A stretch of DNA of 64,000 bases from Cystobacter ferrugineus (GCF_001887355.1 NZ_MPIN01000002.1:124001-188000); one strand, 5' to 3'; counted from the stretch's first letter, positions 10,666 through 20,091 are shown. Translations and numbers: made by a program. The notes: generated from the sequence alone by a model not told the origin.

Positions 10666-12215
10666 TGCGGACGTCCCTTCCCCTTCTCTCCCTCCTGGTG
10701 GTGTTGCCCGCGCTGGGCGCCGGAGTGTTGCGCCAGTTCCGGCGGCCCGAGCGTCAGCGCCAGGCGGCGCTCGGCGTGGCGGCGCTCACCCTGCTCCTGA
10801 CGCTGGGCGCGGTGGTCCTCTTCGAGGGCGGCATCCCCGGCGTGCAGTTGCATGAGTCGTGGTTCCGCGTGCCGGGGCTCGGCGTGGAACTCCGGATGGG
10901 CGTGGATGGCATGAGCGTGCTGGCGCTGGTGGTCACCGCGCTGCTCACCCTGGGACTGGTGGCGGCCGGTCCGCGCCAGTTGCTCGACCGGGGCACGCTC
11001 GGCGCGCTGCTGCTCACCGAGAGCATGACCCTGGGCTTCTTCTGCGCCGAGGACCTGGCGCTGATGACCGTCTTCTTCATCGCCACCCTGGTGCCGACCG
11101 GCGCGCTGCTGGCGCGCGAGGCGCGGGCACGGCCCGAGGCCCGGACGCCGCGCACCTTCAGCGTCTACATGCTCGTGAGCACGCTGCCACTGGTGGTGGC
11201 CACCGTCCTGGTGGGCCTGCGGGGCTGGAGTTCCGGCGCGCCCGCGCCCTTCGGCCTGGCGGAGCTGATCGCCCAAGGGCTGCCGGCGGCGTGGCACCTG
11301 CCCATGTTCGCGTTGTTGATGCTGGCGGTGTGCGTGCGCATGGCGGTGGCGCCCTTCCACTCCTGGCTGCCCGTGCTCATGGCACGCGGCCCGTTCGGGG
11401 TGGGCCTGCTGCTGGTGAACGCGCACGCGGGGCTGTACCTGCTGGTGCGCGTGGTGATGCCGCTGTTGCCCGGGGAATGGAGCCGGGGTGGCGTGATGCT
11501 CGGAACGCTGGGCCTGTGCGCCGCCCTGTATGGCGCGGTGCTGGCGCTGGCGCAGACGGATCTGCGCCGCGTGGTGGGCTTCCTCCTGACGAGCCAGTCG
11601 GGCCTGCTGCTGGCGGGGCTCGCCATCGGCAACACGCAGAGCATCTCCGGCGCGCTCATCCAGAGCGTGGCCGCGGGCATCGCGCTCACGGGGTTGGACC
11701 TGGTGGTCCGCGCCATCGAGGCCCGCACGGGCACCACGGACATGACGCGGTTGGGAGGGCTCGTGAGCCGAGCCCCGCGCCTGGCGGCCTTCTTCTTCCT
11801 CATGGGCTTTGGCAGCCTCGGATTCCCGGGGACGCTGAGCTTCGTGGGCGAGGATCTGCTGCTGCACGGCATCCTGGACACCCACCCGCTGGTGGCGCTG
11901 CCCCTGCTGCTGACCACCGCCATCAACGGCATCACCTTCCTGCGCGCCTTCCAGCGCACCTTCCTCGGCCCACCCGCCCATGGCCAGGCGGCCCTGCTGG
12001 AGACGGTGGAGGACTTGTTGCCCCGGGAGCGGGGGATGGTGTTCGCGCTGTTCGCCCTGGTGGTGATGGGCGGACTGGTGCCGGGACCGCTGCTGCACCT
12101 GCGCGCCTCGCAGGTGGAGTCCCTGGCGGGCCCCGAGTCCTCCTCCAGTCACCACGGGGAGTCCGTGTCACGGGGAGAGGTGCCTTCCGAGGCGCTTTCC
12201 CTGGCACGTCCTTGA
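10665..12215 (+). CDS. NuoM/NuoN-like membrane subunit in DAB operon
   Basis: A 516-residue protein with about fourteen hydrophobic segments, also of the proton-translocating NADH dehydrogenase-type family. The helix-5 Glu lies in LGFFCAEDLALMTVFF. The position where NuoM carries a channel Lys reads CVRMAVAPFHSWLP, so Arg stands near the expected site, and the second Lys region reads LVNAHAGLYLLVR. It is joined to dabB by TGATG. Published DAB systems are usually described as two components, so this third, Nuo-like subunit is unusual; it might form a second proton path or heterodimer with DabB. It could alternatively be annotated simply as a proton-conducting transporter subunit. Confidence 0.8.
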
Positions 12216-12247
12216 GGGTGCAAGGATTGACGCGAGGGTGAAAGCAG

Positions 12248-12268
12248 GCACCCACGGCAGGTGGGTGC
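12248..12268 (+). terminator. Hairpin after DAB operon
   Basis: GCACCCAC and GTGGGTGC form an eight-base stem around GGCAG, 33 bp after the last DAB gene. No T-run follows, so termination might be Rho-assisted. The same GTGGGTGC/GCACCCAC arms recur in the hairpin at 22369-22395. Confidence 0.5.
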
Positions 12269-12353
12269 GCCATCCCTGGCGCGTCGCGCCATCGAAAACT
12301 TGACGAAGCCGGTCCCCCGCCTTCACTAGGGCGCGCCACCCGAGGGGATCCGC

Positions 12354-13208
12354 ATGAACCGTCGCTCGTTGTGTTTTGTCGCCCTGCTCGCCTCCCTACT
12401 GACGTCGTCCACCGCCTTCGCCGGAGTCTGGTTCGAGCTGTTGCGCGCACCGTGCTTCACCGGAGACAAGGACAACATGGCCCTCGGAGGCCGCTACCGC
12501 GGCGCCGTGGACTGCTTCAACGAGGACTTCAATGGCGGCGGCGCGCGGACCACGCTGACCATCAAGGCCTTCCAGCAATGGGAGTACGGGTCGGTGTTCC
12601 TGTACTACGACATCACCGGCCCCTTCACCCCCGCGAGCGCCTTCAAGCAGAGCGCCAACCAGAAGGGCGGCTTCTTCGGTGGCATCACGGTGGCGGTGTC
12701 GCCCAAGTCGATCGCCGAGAAGGTGTTGGAGCGCAAGTTCGACTGGGGACCGCTGCGCGATGTCTCGCTCAAGTACGAGATGGAGCACGTGAGCAAGTTC
12801 GGCATGCTCCACTACTACGGCCTGCAGTGGGACCTGGCCGTGCCGGGCATGGATTTCGTGACGGCCACCACGGTCATCCGCGATGACTGGGGCCTGCGGG
12901 GTGTGGACCTGCAGGTGGGCCTCGCCTGGCAGAAGTCCTTCTCGCTGGGCACGCAGGACTTCCTCTTCCTCGGCTTCTTCCAGACGGGCCTCTTCGGCGA
13001 GGGCGAGGGCGTGGGCGCGATGGCGGGCTCGCGGGGCAACCGCTTCTTCCTCGCCCAGCCCGAGCTGCTGTGGGACTTCGGCAAGCTCGTCCACTTCACC
13101 CCGGGCAAGATCTACCTCGGTGGCGAGTACCAGATCGCCTACAACCGCTACCTCATCCAGGGGAAGATCGAGAACGTGCTCCAGGGCATGATCCGCTGGA
13201 ACATCTGA
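12354..13208 (+). CDS. Tsx/OmpK-like outer-membrane beta-barrel
   Basis: A 284-residue protein with a signal peptide (MNRRSLCFVALLASLLTSSTAFA) and a mature part of alternating hydrophobic and polar residues rich in Trp, Tyr and Phe, as in a 12-strand beta-barrel. Segments such as QQWEYGSVFLYYDIT, FFLAQPELLWDFGK and KIYLGGEYQIAYNRY resemble the nucleoside-channel Tsx/OmpK family, whose length is close to this. GAGGGG lies eight bases before the ATG. It would be a pore in the outer membrane for nucleosides or similar small solutes, but the ligand is not evident. It stands alone, after the DAB operon hairpin. Confidence 0.65.
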   Translation: MNRRSLCFVALLASLLTSSTAFAGVWFELLRAPCFTGDKDNMALGGRYRGAVDCFNEDFNGGGARTTLTIKAFQQWEYGSVFLYYDITGPFTPASAFKQSANQKGGFFGGITVAVSPKSIAEKVLERKFDWGPLRDVSLKYEMEHVSKFGMLHYYGLQWDLAVPGMDFVTATTVIRDDWGLRGVDLQVGLAWQKSFSLGTQDFLFLGFFQTGLFGEGEGVGAMAGSRGNRFFLAQPELLWDFGKLVHFTPGKIYLGGEYQIAYNRYLIQGKIENVLQGMIRWNI

Positions 13209-13255
13209 TTCCCCTCTGAATCCCTTCTGAGACCTTGAAAGGGGCGTGTGGAACA

Positions 13256-14335
13256 ATGGGTCGCCTCGTGACGACCCTCCACCGCCCCCTGTCCGTCTCA
13301 CTCTTGTTCCTGCTGTTGTCCGCGGCGCCGGGACTCGCCCGGGAACCCCGGACGGCCCGTGCGCCCGAGCCCCTGTTGTCCCTGCTCGAACCCGCCGGGG
13401 AAGGCTGTGAGTGGGTCCGGCTCCAACCCCTCTCGGCCGTCCGTCAGGTCATCGCCCGGCTCGCGGTGGACTGCCAGGGAGGAGCCACCGCGCTGAGCCG
13501 GGATGGGAAACACGGCGCGGCGAGGTTCTGGCGCGGCGGCGTCAGCGCGCCCGTGACGGGCAGGCCCACCTTCCCCGAGCGCTTCCCCTCCCCCGCCTTC
13601 CGCGATCGCCTGTTCCTCGTGGACGTGGAGACGGCCACCGCCACGGAGCTGCCCTTGCCGGGCTCGGGAGAGCTCATCGAGTTCGGCTTCGATGCCGAGG
13701 GCCAGTTGCTGGGGCTCACCCTCCAGAAGCCCACCCCCGAGCAGGAGCGGCAGCGCGAGGCGGAGATCGACGGCACCCGCGTCGTGCTCGAGACGGACGA
13801 CGGGAGGCGGCCCTTGCTCACCCATGCCTTCCAATGGAGGGACGGTGCCTGGAAGCGGCGGGAGGTGAAGGCCACCACCGACACCACGGGGACGCGGGCC
13901 CTCACGCTGCGCCAGAAACCGGGCGAGCGCTCGAGCCGCGCCCTGGATCCACGCTTCACGCCCGAGGAGCTCGAGGACGACGTCGTCCTCGATCAACTGT
14001 ATGCCTTTTCCCCGGAGGAGCCCGAGGGAGAGTGGACCCTGTTGCGCAAGGGTGGCTTCCGCCTCGCGGTCTGGAGCATCCCCTTCGGGGAGGAGGAGGA
14101 GGAAGCACTGACGACGGGCCTCGTGCGCAAGGTGGACAAGCAGAAGGTGTCCGCGCTGCCCGGCTTTCCCCTGCGGCCCAATGACCTGGCCAGCATCCAG
14201 GCTCGGGGGGCCTTCCTCCTGCTCTCGCTCGCCGACTCCGGCGCCCACCCGTACCTGTACCGGGGAGGCAAGCTCGTCTGGAATTCGGAGAGCGCCCGGG
14301 CAGTGACGTTCTGGCCGTCACCACCAGGCAAGTAG
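13256..14335 (+). CDS. Secreted protein of unknown function
   Basis: A 359-residue protein not recognised. A signal peptide is clear (RPLSVSLLFLLLSAAPGLA), so it is exported. The mature protein has repeated short beta-like stretches such as DRLFLVDVETATATELPL and ELIEFGFDAEGQLLGLTL, which would fit a beta-propeller-like fold, followed by an acidic stretch (EEEEEALTT). The ATG at 13256 is chosen over an in-frame TTG at 13235 because a GGGG-rich site lies between them and the signal peptide starts properly from the ATG. No catalytic motif is visible and the neighbours give no clue. Confidence 0.6.
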   Translation: MGRLVTTLHRPLSVSLLFLLLSAAPGLAREPRTARAPEPLLSLLEPAGEGCEWVRLQPLSAVRQVIARLAVDCQGGATALSRDGKHGAARFWRGGVSAPVTGRPTFPERFPSPAFRDRLFLVDVETATATELPLPGSGELIEFGFDAEGQLLGLTLQKPTPEQERQREAEIDGTRVVLETDDGRRPLLTHAFQWRDGAWKRREVKATTDTTGTRALTLRQKPGERSSRALDPRFTPEELEDDVVLDQLYAFSPEEPEGEWTLLRKGGFRLAVWSIPFGEEEEEALTTGLVRKVDKQKVSALPGFPLRPNDLASIQARGAFLLLSLADSGAHPYLYRGGKLVWNSESARAVTFWPSPPGK

Positions 14336-14491
14336 GCACGACCCACCGCTCGCTGACTCGCAACGCTGGAGAGGGTTGCTTCTCCGAGCGTCCGCTCGTG
14401 AATACTTTTTCCTTGGAACCGCGATGGCTGGTCCTGGTCGGGAAGGCGGTTTCCCCCGCGGCCACGCGCCTCACGAATGAAAGGCGAGAAC

Positions 14492-15049
14492 ATGCGAACG
14501 AACATCCTGGCGGTCGCGGTGGTGACGACCTCGTTGGGCATGGTGGGAATCGCCAATGCACAGCAACAGGACACCACCCAGTTCCAGCAGCCGATGGCCG
14601 GCAGCTACGCTCTCCAGCAGCCGATGGCCGGCAGCTACGCTCTCCAGCAGCCCATGGCTGGCAGCTACACCCTCCAGCAGCCGATGGCCGGTAGCTATGG
14701 CCTCCAGCAGCCGATGGCCGGTAGCTATGGCCTCCAGCAACCCCTGACGGGCAGCTACACCCTCCAGCAGCCCCTGGGTGGTTCCCTCGGGCAACAGCCC
14801 CTCTCCGGAAGCTTCAGTTCCCAGTTGCCCATGACTGGCTCCCAGAGCTTCCAGACGACCCTGCCGGGCAACTCCAGCTCGCTGTCGAGCGGGTCGCTGT
14901 CGGGTAGCTCGCTGTCGAGCGGTTCCTCGTTGGGCAGCCCACTGCCCGGCAGCACCACGACCCTGCCTGGAAGCAGCACGGTGCAGCAACCGGGGCTCTC
15001 GACCCTGCCCTCCACGCAGCCCGGAAGCACGACGTCAGGCGTGCGCTGA
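14492..15049 (+). CDS. Secreted tandem-repeat protein (LQQPMAGSY repeats)
   Basis: A 185-residue protein with a signal peptide (residues 1-23, ending IANA). Residues 31-90 are six ten-residue repeats of the form LQQPxxGSYx, followed by a degenerate copy and then a Ser/Gly/Leu-rich tail (LSSGSLSGSSLSSGSSLGS). No globular domain is apparent, so it is probably a surface, matrix or fibre-type protein. AGGCGAG before the ATG at 14492 favours that start over the ATG at 14477. It is not recognised by family; repeat copy number may vary between strains. Confidence 0.65.
   Translation: MRTNILAVAVVTTSLGMVGIANAQQQDTTQFQQPMAGSYALQQPMAGSYALQQPMAGSYTLQQPMAGSYGLQQPMAGSYGLQQPLTGSYTLQQPLGGSLGQQPLSGSFSSQLPMTGSQSFQTTLPGNSSSLSSGSLSGSSLSSGSSLGSPLPGSTTTLPGSSTVQQPGLSTLPSTQPGSTTSGVR
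14582..14761 (+). repeat. Six in-frame 30-bp tandem repeats
   Basis: Units begin at 14582, 14612, 14642, 14672, 14702 and 14732, with a degenerate seventh from 14762. Each encodes ten residues around QQPMAGSY. The first two units are nearly identical in sequence, which suggests recent expansion. Confidence 0.92.
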
Positions 15050-15135
15050 CGCTCCGCGGTGGGACGACGGGCCGGGGACATTCTCCTCGGCCCGTATTCC
15101 GTCAGGAGGCGAGGCGCGGTACACCAGGGGCCGTC

Positions 15136-16248
15136 ATGGCCGAACTCCCGATGAACATTCCCACTGTGGACCTCGCCGATCTCTCGTCGAATGACCCTTC
15201 CCGTGTCGAGCGCGGCGCGATGGCGCTCCGGGAAGCCTTCGGTGTCTTCGGACTCGTCTACGTGAAGAACCATGGCGTCGATGCCCAGGCGCTCGACCGG
15301 CTCTATGACGCGTTCGGTGCGTTCATCGCCCGGCCCACCGAGGCCAAGCGCCCCTACGGCCGCGCCGACATCTGGTACCAGCGAGGTTGGACGCCGCCGA
15401 ACACCGAGGTCGCCGTGGCCAGCAATGGTCAGCCCGACTTCAAGGAGTGCTACTTCGCCGCGCCCTACCCGCCCGACAAGAGCTCCGTGCTCGAGTTCCC
15501 GAACCTCTACCCCGACAACATCTGGCCGGAGGACGCGCCGCCCTACTTCCAGGAAGGACTGCTCGCGCTGGGCCGCTCGCTGCACGAGGCGGGGTTGTCG
15601 CTCCTGCGGGGAGCCGCCGTGGCGCTCGGCGTGCCCGAGACGACCTTCACCGGATTCTGTGAGCGGGGCCCCCACGTCACCCGGGCGCTGCAGTACCTGC
15701 CACTGAAGCCCGCGCAGGTGAACACCGGCATCCTCTGGGGCGAGGAGCACACGGACTTCAACCTGCTCACGCTGCTGCCCGGTGGCCGGTTCCTGGATCC
15801 CCAGGCCCGCCCCGCGCCCCGGCCGGATGATCAGAGCGGACTGTACCTGCGCACCCGCGCCACCCCCGAGGAGCCCAAGGGCCGGCTCGTGCGAGGCGTC
15901 GCGCCCGCCGGGTGCATCGTCGCGCAGGTGGGCCAGCAGTTGGAGCTCCTCACCGGCGGCACGTTCCTGGCGACGCCGCACGTCATCACCGCGCCCGGCG
16001 TGCCCGGCTGGCAGCGGCAGTCCGCCGCGCACTTCATGCACGTGCACACGAGCACGGTGCTCTTCCCCCTGGAGAAGTTCCGCACCCCCGAGGCCATCCA
16101 GAACTACGCGCCGCCGGTGCTCGCGGGCACGTACGACATCAAGACCCTGGTGGACATCGGCCTGGCGCCCCCGGACGCGCTCAACCAGCTCGGCTACCGG
16201 CACTACGACCGGCTCCACCGCATGCGCGCGAACGCCGCCAGCACCTGA
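15136..16248 (+). CDS. Isopenicillin N synthase-family 2OG-Fe(II) oxygenase
   Basis: A 370-residue protein. The N-terminal non-haem dioxygenase domain begins IPTVDLADL and includes AFGVFGLVYVKNHGV. The C-terminal core holds the iron ligands H205-x-D207 (GEEHTDFNLLTLL) and H282 (FLATPHVI), plus the 2-oxoglutarate-binding R294-x-S296. All catalytic residues are present. The family includes plant-type hydroxylases, ethylene-forming enzymes and antibiotic ring-closing enzymes, so the substrate is open. It is monocistronic or read with the following lipoprotein gene, 28 bp downstream. An ATG at 15151 (MNIPTVDL) is an alternative start. Confidence 0.88.
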   Translation: MAELPMNIPTVDLADLSSNDPSRVERGAMALREAFGVFGLVYVKNHGVDAQALDRLYDAFGAFIARPTEAKRPYGRADIWYQRGWTPPNTEVAVASNGQPDFKECYFAAPYPPDKSSVLEFPNLYPDNIWPEDAPPYFQEGLLALGRSLHEAGLSLLRGAAVALGVPETTFTGFCERGPHVTRALQYLPLKPAQVNTGILWGEEHTDFNLLTLLPGGRFLDPQARPAPRPDDQSGLYLRTRATPEEPKGRLVRGVAPAGCIVAQVGQQLELLTGGTFLATPHVITAPGVPGWQRQSAAHFMHVHTSTVLFPLEKFRTPEAIQNYAPPVLAGTYDIKTLVDIGLAPPDALNQLGYRHYDRLHRMRANAAST

Positions 16249-16276
16249 CGCATCGCGTCCATGCTAGGACGGGCCC

Positions 16277-17488
16277 ATGCGCCCGAGCCTCTCGACCCTG
16301 CTCCTCGCGTCGTCCCTGCTCCTGGCCTGCAAGAGCGCCAAGGAGGAACCCGCCCCAGCGGTGGCCCCGCCCACCGCCGCGTCCGCCCCGGCGGCCGTGA
16401 AACCCGCGCCGAAGACGACGCGGGTGGGCCTCGTGCTCAGCCTCGGAGGACGGGGGGATCAGTCCTTCAACGACTCGGCCCTGCGGGGGCTGGAGGAGTG
16501 GGCCGCGGGCGTGAAGTACGAGGGGGGCGGCTACAAGGACCTCACCCCCGAGGAGCGACAGGCCTCGCTCCAGGGCTCGTTGGGCCAGGATCTGGCCCGG
16601 CGCGACTCGCCGGTGGAGCCGCTCGGCATCACCCCGGTCGTCCTCCAGAGCCGCGTGGCGGAGGACTACGAGCCCAACCTGCAACTGCTCGCGGACCAGG
16701 GCGTGCCGCTGTCGCTCGCGGTGGGCTTCCAGTTGGAGAACGCGGTGGAGACGGCCGCGAAGCGCGACCCGGAGATGCACTTCCTGCTCGTGGACAGCCC
16801 GCTCTTGTCGGCCCAGGGTGAGCCGTACACCCTGCCCAACGTGCGCACCGTCGTCTTCCGTGAGGAGGAGGGCTGCTACCTCGTGGGCGCGCTGGCGGGA
16901 CTCGCGACGAAGACGAACAAGGTGGGCTTCGTGGGCGGCATGGAGATACCGCTCGTCAAACGCTACGAGGCGGGCTTCCGCGCCGGCGTGGCGGCCACCA
17001 ACCCCAAGGCCACGGTGGTGGCCAACTACACCGGGAGCTTCACCCACTTCGCCCTGGGCAAGCAGGTGGGGCAGGATCTGCTGACCAAGGGCATGGACGT
17101 CATCTTCGCCGCGGCGGGTGTGGATGGACTGGGCGCCATCCAGGCGGTGAAGGAAGCGCGAGACGAGGGGAAGGTCGTCTACGTGCTGGGCGTGGACTCG
17201 GATCCCTCCCATCTGGCGCCCAAGGCCGTGCTGTCCGCGGTCATCAAGCGCGTGGACCTGGTGGTGTACGAGGCCGTGCGCGATCAGGTGCGCGGCCAGT
17301 TCCGGGGCGGCACCCAGACCCTGGGCCTCAAGGAGGGCGGCATCGCCTATGCCCCGGTGCGGCTGGACTTCCCCGGCAAGGACGAGGCGCTGCGCACGCT
17401 GGAGTCGCTCAAGGCGAAGATCATCGCCGGGGAGATCCAGGTGCCCACCCACCCGTCACAGCTCCCGGCCTCCAAGCCGCGACCCTGA
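16277..17488 (+). CDS. BMP-family substrate-binding lipoprotein
   Basis: A 403-residue lipoprotein with lipobox LLAC (Cys18) and a short Pro/Ala-rich linker to about residue 45. The mature part matches the basic membrane protein (BMP/PnrA) fold: VGLVLSLGGRGDQSFNDSALRGL at the start, VGFVGGMEIPLVKRYEAGFRAG in the middle, and GMDVIFAAAGVDGLGAIQAVKE and LGVDSDPSHLAP later. Members bind nucleosides or related ligands for ABC transport. No permease or ATPase gene is adjacent, so it is an orphan binding protein here, or partners are elsewhere in the genome. The adjacent position to the 2OG oxygenase does not suggest a shared pathway. Confidence 0.88.
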   Translation: MRPSLSTLLLASSLLLACKSAKEEPAPAVAPPTAASAPAAVKPAPKTTRVGLVLSLGGRGDQSFNDSALRGLEEWAAGVKYEGGGYKDLTPEERQASLQGSLGQDLARRDSPVEPLGITPVVLQSRVAEDYEPNLQLLADQGVPLSLAVGFQLENAVETAAKRDPEMHFLLVDSPLLSAQGEPYTLPNVRTVVFREEEGCYLVGALAGLATKTNKVGFVGGMEIPLVKRYEAGFRAGVAATNPKATVVANYTGSFTHFALGKQVGQDLLTKGMDVIFAAAGVDGLGAIQAVKEARDEGKVVYVLGVDSDPSHLAPKAVLSAVIKRVDLVVYEAVRDQVRGQFRGGTQTLGLKEGGIAYAPVRLDFPGKDEALRTLESLKAKIIAGEIQVPTHPSQLPASKPRP

Positions 17489-17613
17489 TGGACTCCCAGG
17501 CTACCCGAGACACGGCCCGCCTACCGTCCGATGGTGGCCATCCGCGGGGGAGCCCCTCCCACTGGCAGGGTGTTTGCTTAAGACTTCAGGACAGGTCGGA
17601 GGGAGACACACGT

Positions 17614-17949
17614 ATGGACGGGCGGGTACAGGGAGCGGTGGAGGAATGGGTCTCGCGGGCGACCACGTTGTTCGCCGGGGACACCATCGTGGCGGCGCTC
17701 CGGGTGATGCAGGAACTCGGAGTGCGCCGGCTGCCGGTGGTGGATGAGGAGCACGGCGAGCTCCTGGGAGAAATCACCGAGGAGGAGCTGCGCCGGTTGT
17801 GGAGGATCTCCCCGCTGGCCAGCATGGAGGAAATTCTTTCAGGCCAGCTCGAGACGGTACCGGAGAATGATCCGGCCGGGCGACCCCACCTCAAACATGC
17901 CGCGCCACTCGTGGACTACCACGGAGCCCACGGGCGCTGGCTCCACTGA
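17614..17949 (+). CDS. Short CBS-domain protein
   Basis: A 111-residue protein. GGAGGG ends ten bases before the ATG at 17614. One CBS motif is clear: TTLFAGDTIVAALRVMQELGVRRLPVVDEEHGELLGEITEEEL. CBS domains normally occur in pairs that bind adenine nucleotides; here the second half is only a 40-residue tail (SMEEILSGQLETVPEN onwards). It may be a truncated gene or form an intermolecular pair. It is convergent with rpoH, with 30 bp between the stops. Confidence 0.65.
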   Translation: MDGRVQGAVEEWVSRATTLFAGDTIVAALRVMQELGVRRLPVVDEEHGELLGEITEEELRRLWRISPLASMEEILSGQLETVPENDPAGRPHLKHAAPLVDYHGAHGRWLH

Positions 17950-17979
17950 GGAGGCCGCCGCGGCGGACCGCCGGGAAGA

Positions 17980-18867
17980 CTACCCGGCGTAGACCGCGGA
18001 GTCCTGCTCGCGCTCGGCCATGAGCGACATCAGCTCGGCCTTGAGCTTGTCCTTGGCGCGGATCTCCAACTGGCGCGCGCGCTCGCGCGAGAAGCCGAAG
18101 TGCTCGCCCAGCTCGCTCAGCGTCATCTCCGAGTCACCCATCACCCGGTGCTCGATGATGAAGCGCTCGCGCGGATCCAGCCGGGTGAGCGCCTGGCGGA
18201 TGCGGGCGCGCGTCAGGTCCGCCTCCTGGCGGTCGGCCACCTCGTCCACCTGGGAGATGCTCTCGGACTCCACGAAGTCCATGTGCGTGGCGTCGCCCTC
18301 GTCACCCACCGGCGCGTCCAGCGACAAGTCCCTGCCACCCATGCGCTGCTCCATCTCGCGCACCTCGGTGGCCTTCACGTTGAGCTTGCGGGCGATCTCC
18401 TCCGCGTCGACGATGTTGCCCTCGCCGGGGCCCATCTTCTCCAGCTCGCGGCGCGTGCGGGCCAGGGCGAAGAACAGCCGGCGCTGGGCCTGCGTGGTGC
18501 CCAGCTTCACCAGGCTCCAGTTCTTCAGCACGTAGTTCTGGATGTACGCGCGGATCCACCACACCGCGTAGGAGATGAGGCGGATGCCCTTGTCCGCGTC
18601 GAACTTCTGCACCGCCTTCATCAGGCCGATGTTCGCCTCCTGGATGAGGTCGGACATCTTCAGACCGTAGGAGCGGTACTCGTAGGAGACCTTCACCGCG
18701 AAGCGCAAGTTGCTCGTCACCAGGCGGTGGCCGGCGGCCATGTCGCCCTGCTTGAAGCGCCGCGCGAGCGCCTGCTCCTCCTGCACGGACAGCAGCGGGT
18801 ACTGGCTGATCTCCGAGAGGTAGGTGGAGAGGGAGTCGGCGGAGGAGAAGGCGGAGGCCTGGGTCAT
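17980..18867 (-). CDS. rpoH: RNA polymerase sigma factor, RpoH (sigma-32) type
   Basis: A 295-residue protein with regions 1.2, 2, 3 and 4. Region 2.1-2.4 is [37 protein letters not shown]. The RpoH box is present as [15 protein letters not shown]. Region 4 ends [38 protein letters not shown]. Sigma-32 type factors direct heat-shock transcription; myxobacteria hold several paralogues, some of them developmental (SigB/SigC types), so the exact regulon is not determined. It stands alone, with 271 bp between its start and the small ORF at 19139. Confidence 0.92.
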   Translation of the reverse strand: MTQASAFSSADSLSTYLSEISQYPLLSVQEEQALARRFKQGDMAAGHRLVTSNLRFAVKVSYEYRSYGLKMSDLIQEANIGLMKAVQKFDADKGIRLISYAVWWIRAYIQNYVLKNWSLVKLGTTQAQRRLFFALARTRRELEKMGPGEGNIVDAEEIARKLNVKATEVREMEQRMGGRDLSLDAPVGDEGDATHMDFVESESISQVDEVADRQEADLTRARIRQALTRLDPRERFIIEHRVMGDSEMTLSELGEHFGFSRERARQLEIRAKDKLKAELMSLMAEREQDSAVYAG

Positions 18868-19138
18868 GATGTCTCTCGGGGGAAGACGCGTGGGATGGGA
18901 CCGCGAAGACTGCGTGCCCTTGCTTTCAGCAAGAGCGGTGCCAGCTCGCGACCTGCATGGCCATCAATGAATACAAGGGCTTGCATCCAGGGGCCCCCAT
19001 GCTTAGGACTGAAACCCGGAAGTTTTTACGGGGCCGCCGACAGGTCCGGCACGCGAATTTCAGTGAGACCTGGACCTACAGGCCCCTGGGGACAGGGCAT
19101 CCGTCCCGGAGCTGACCCACCCTGAGAAGGAGGCGCCC
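18868..19138. other. Non-coding stretch upstream of rpoH
   Basis: 271 bp that should hold the rpoH promoter. I saw no convincing ORF, hairpin or canonical promoter in it. Confidence 0.4.
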
Positions 19139-19222
19139 ATGGACATGGAACCAAAGGACCGGGCGGGCCGGGAAGAGCTGGTGCGCCGGCTCGAGCGGGA
19201 GGAAGGCTTCGAGAACGGCTGA
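19139..19222 (+). CDS. 27-residue ORF with strong Shine-Dalgarno
   Basis: ATG preceded by AAGGAGG with seven bases between, the strongest ribosome site in the neighbourhood. The predicted peptide begins MDMEPKDRAGREELVRRLE and is highly charged and helical. It ends three bases before the stop of the convergent HExxH gene. It may be a genuine small protein or the surviving 5' end of a lost gene. Confidence 0.35.
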   Translation: MDMEPKDRAGREELVRRLEREEGFENG

Positions 19223-19225
19223 GCC

Positions 19226-20002
19226 TCAGCCGAAGAAGGACGCCCCCTGGCCCGAGGAGGGGCCCGCCAGCGGCTTGTAGGGGAAGTAGAGGTTGCGCAC
19301 GAAGCGGGTGAAGACGTGCTCCTCGTTCCAGCGCTGGCGCGCCATGCCGTACACGCCCGGCGCGCGCAGGTCATGCGCGGTGACGGTGGGGATGAACTCG
19401 CGCTCGCTGTAGAGCGCGAACACCTCGTCCATACGGGCGCGGACGCGGTAGGTGCGCCGCAGCGTCCGGTAGATGAGTTCGTTCTCCTCCTGGGTGAAGG
19501 CCATGCCCTGGATGGCATGGGCCAGCTCGTGGAACACCAGATGGGGCTCGGAGCCCAGCTTGTCCTGGCGCAGCGCGATGCGGGCGCGAGGCCACTCCGG
19601 ATGATCCCAGAACAGGCCCGCCGCGTGCGGAGACACGGAGCGGGGATAGCCATACTTCGCCAGGGGCAGCCCCGGAGGGATGAGGTCCACCTCCACCGGC
19701 CGCGCCGCTTCCATGCGGCCGATGAGCTGGAGATTGCCCGAGAGCTGCCGGACCATGTCCCCTTCCACGCGCTGGAGCAGCTCGGCGGGAGCACCATGCG
19801 CCCGGAGGCTCACCTTCGCCTGGAACCAGGCGCGGGCCCGGCTCACGCCGTCCTTGGGTGGCCGTCCCTGGACGGACTCGAACACGTCGCCCCCGGCCAG
19901 CACGGTGAACGCGGACAGGGGCAGCCGGCGCCCGTGCTCCGCCGCCAGCGGCGTGCTCTCCGGGGTCGAGCCATCCAGGGTTTCCGAATCCGGCATCGAC
20001 AT
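19226..20002 (-). CDS. HExxH putative zinc metalloprotease
   Basis: A 258-residue cytoplasmic-looking protein with no signal peptide. Residues 158-162 read HELAH, in the context HLVFHELAHAIQGMAFT, which fits a zincin active site. A Glu 31 residues after the second His (E193 in RMDEVFALYSE) could be the third ligand. The start at 20002 has GGAGG nine bases upstream. The rest is not recognised. It diverges from the PrsW-family gene, 89 bp away. The peptide-bond substrate is unknown; a non-peptidase zincin is possible. Confidence 0.65.
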   Translation of the reverse strand: MSMPDSETLDGSTPESTPLAAEHGRRLPLSAFTVLAGGDVFESVQGRPPKDGVSRARAWFQAKVSLRAHGAPAELLQRVEGDMVRQLSGNLQLIGRMEAARPVEVDLIPPGLPLAKYGYPRSVSPHAAGLFWDHPEWPRARIALRQDKLGSEPHLVFHELAHAIQGMAFTQEENELIYRTLRRTYRVRARMDEVFALYSEREFIPTVTAHDLRAPGVYGMARQRWNEEHVFTRFVRNLYFPYKPLAGPSSGQGASFFG

Positions 20003-20091
20003 CGCTCCTGCCTCCGCGTCCGGGAGTGCCGATACTATCTGTTCTCGAGACCCATGCGCCCTGGAACCCTCGCGGGCTACCTTGCGCCCCC

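Noticed and set aside
14582-14761. Considered as a CRISPR-like array
   Set aside because: Units are contiguous without spacers and lie in frame in a secreted protein; no cas genes.
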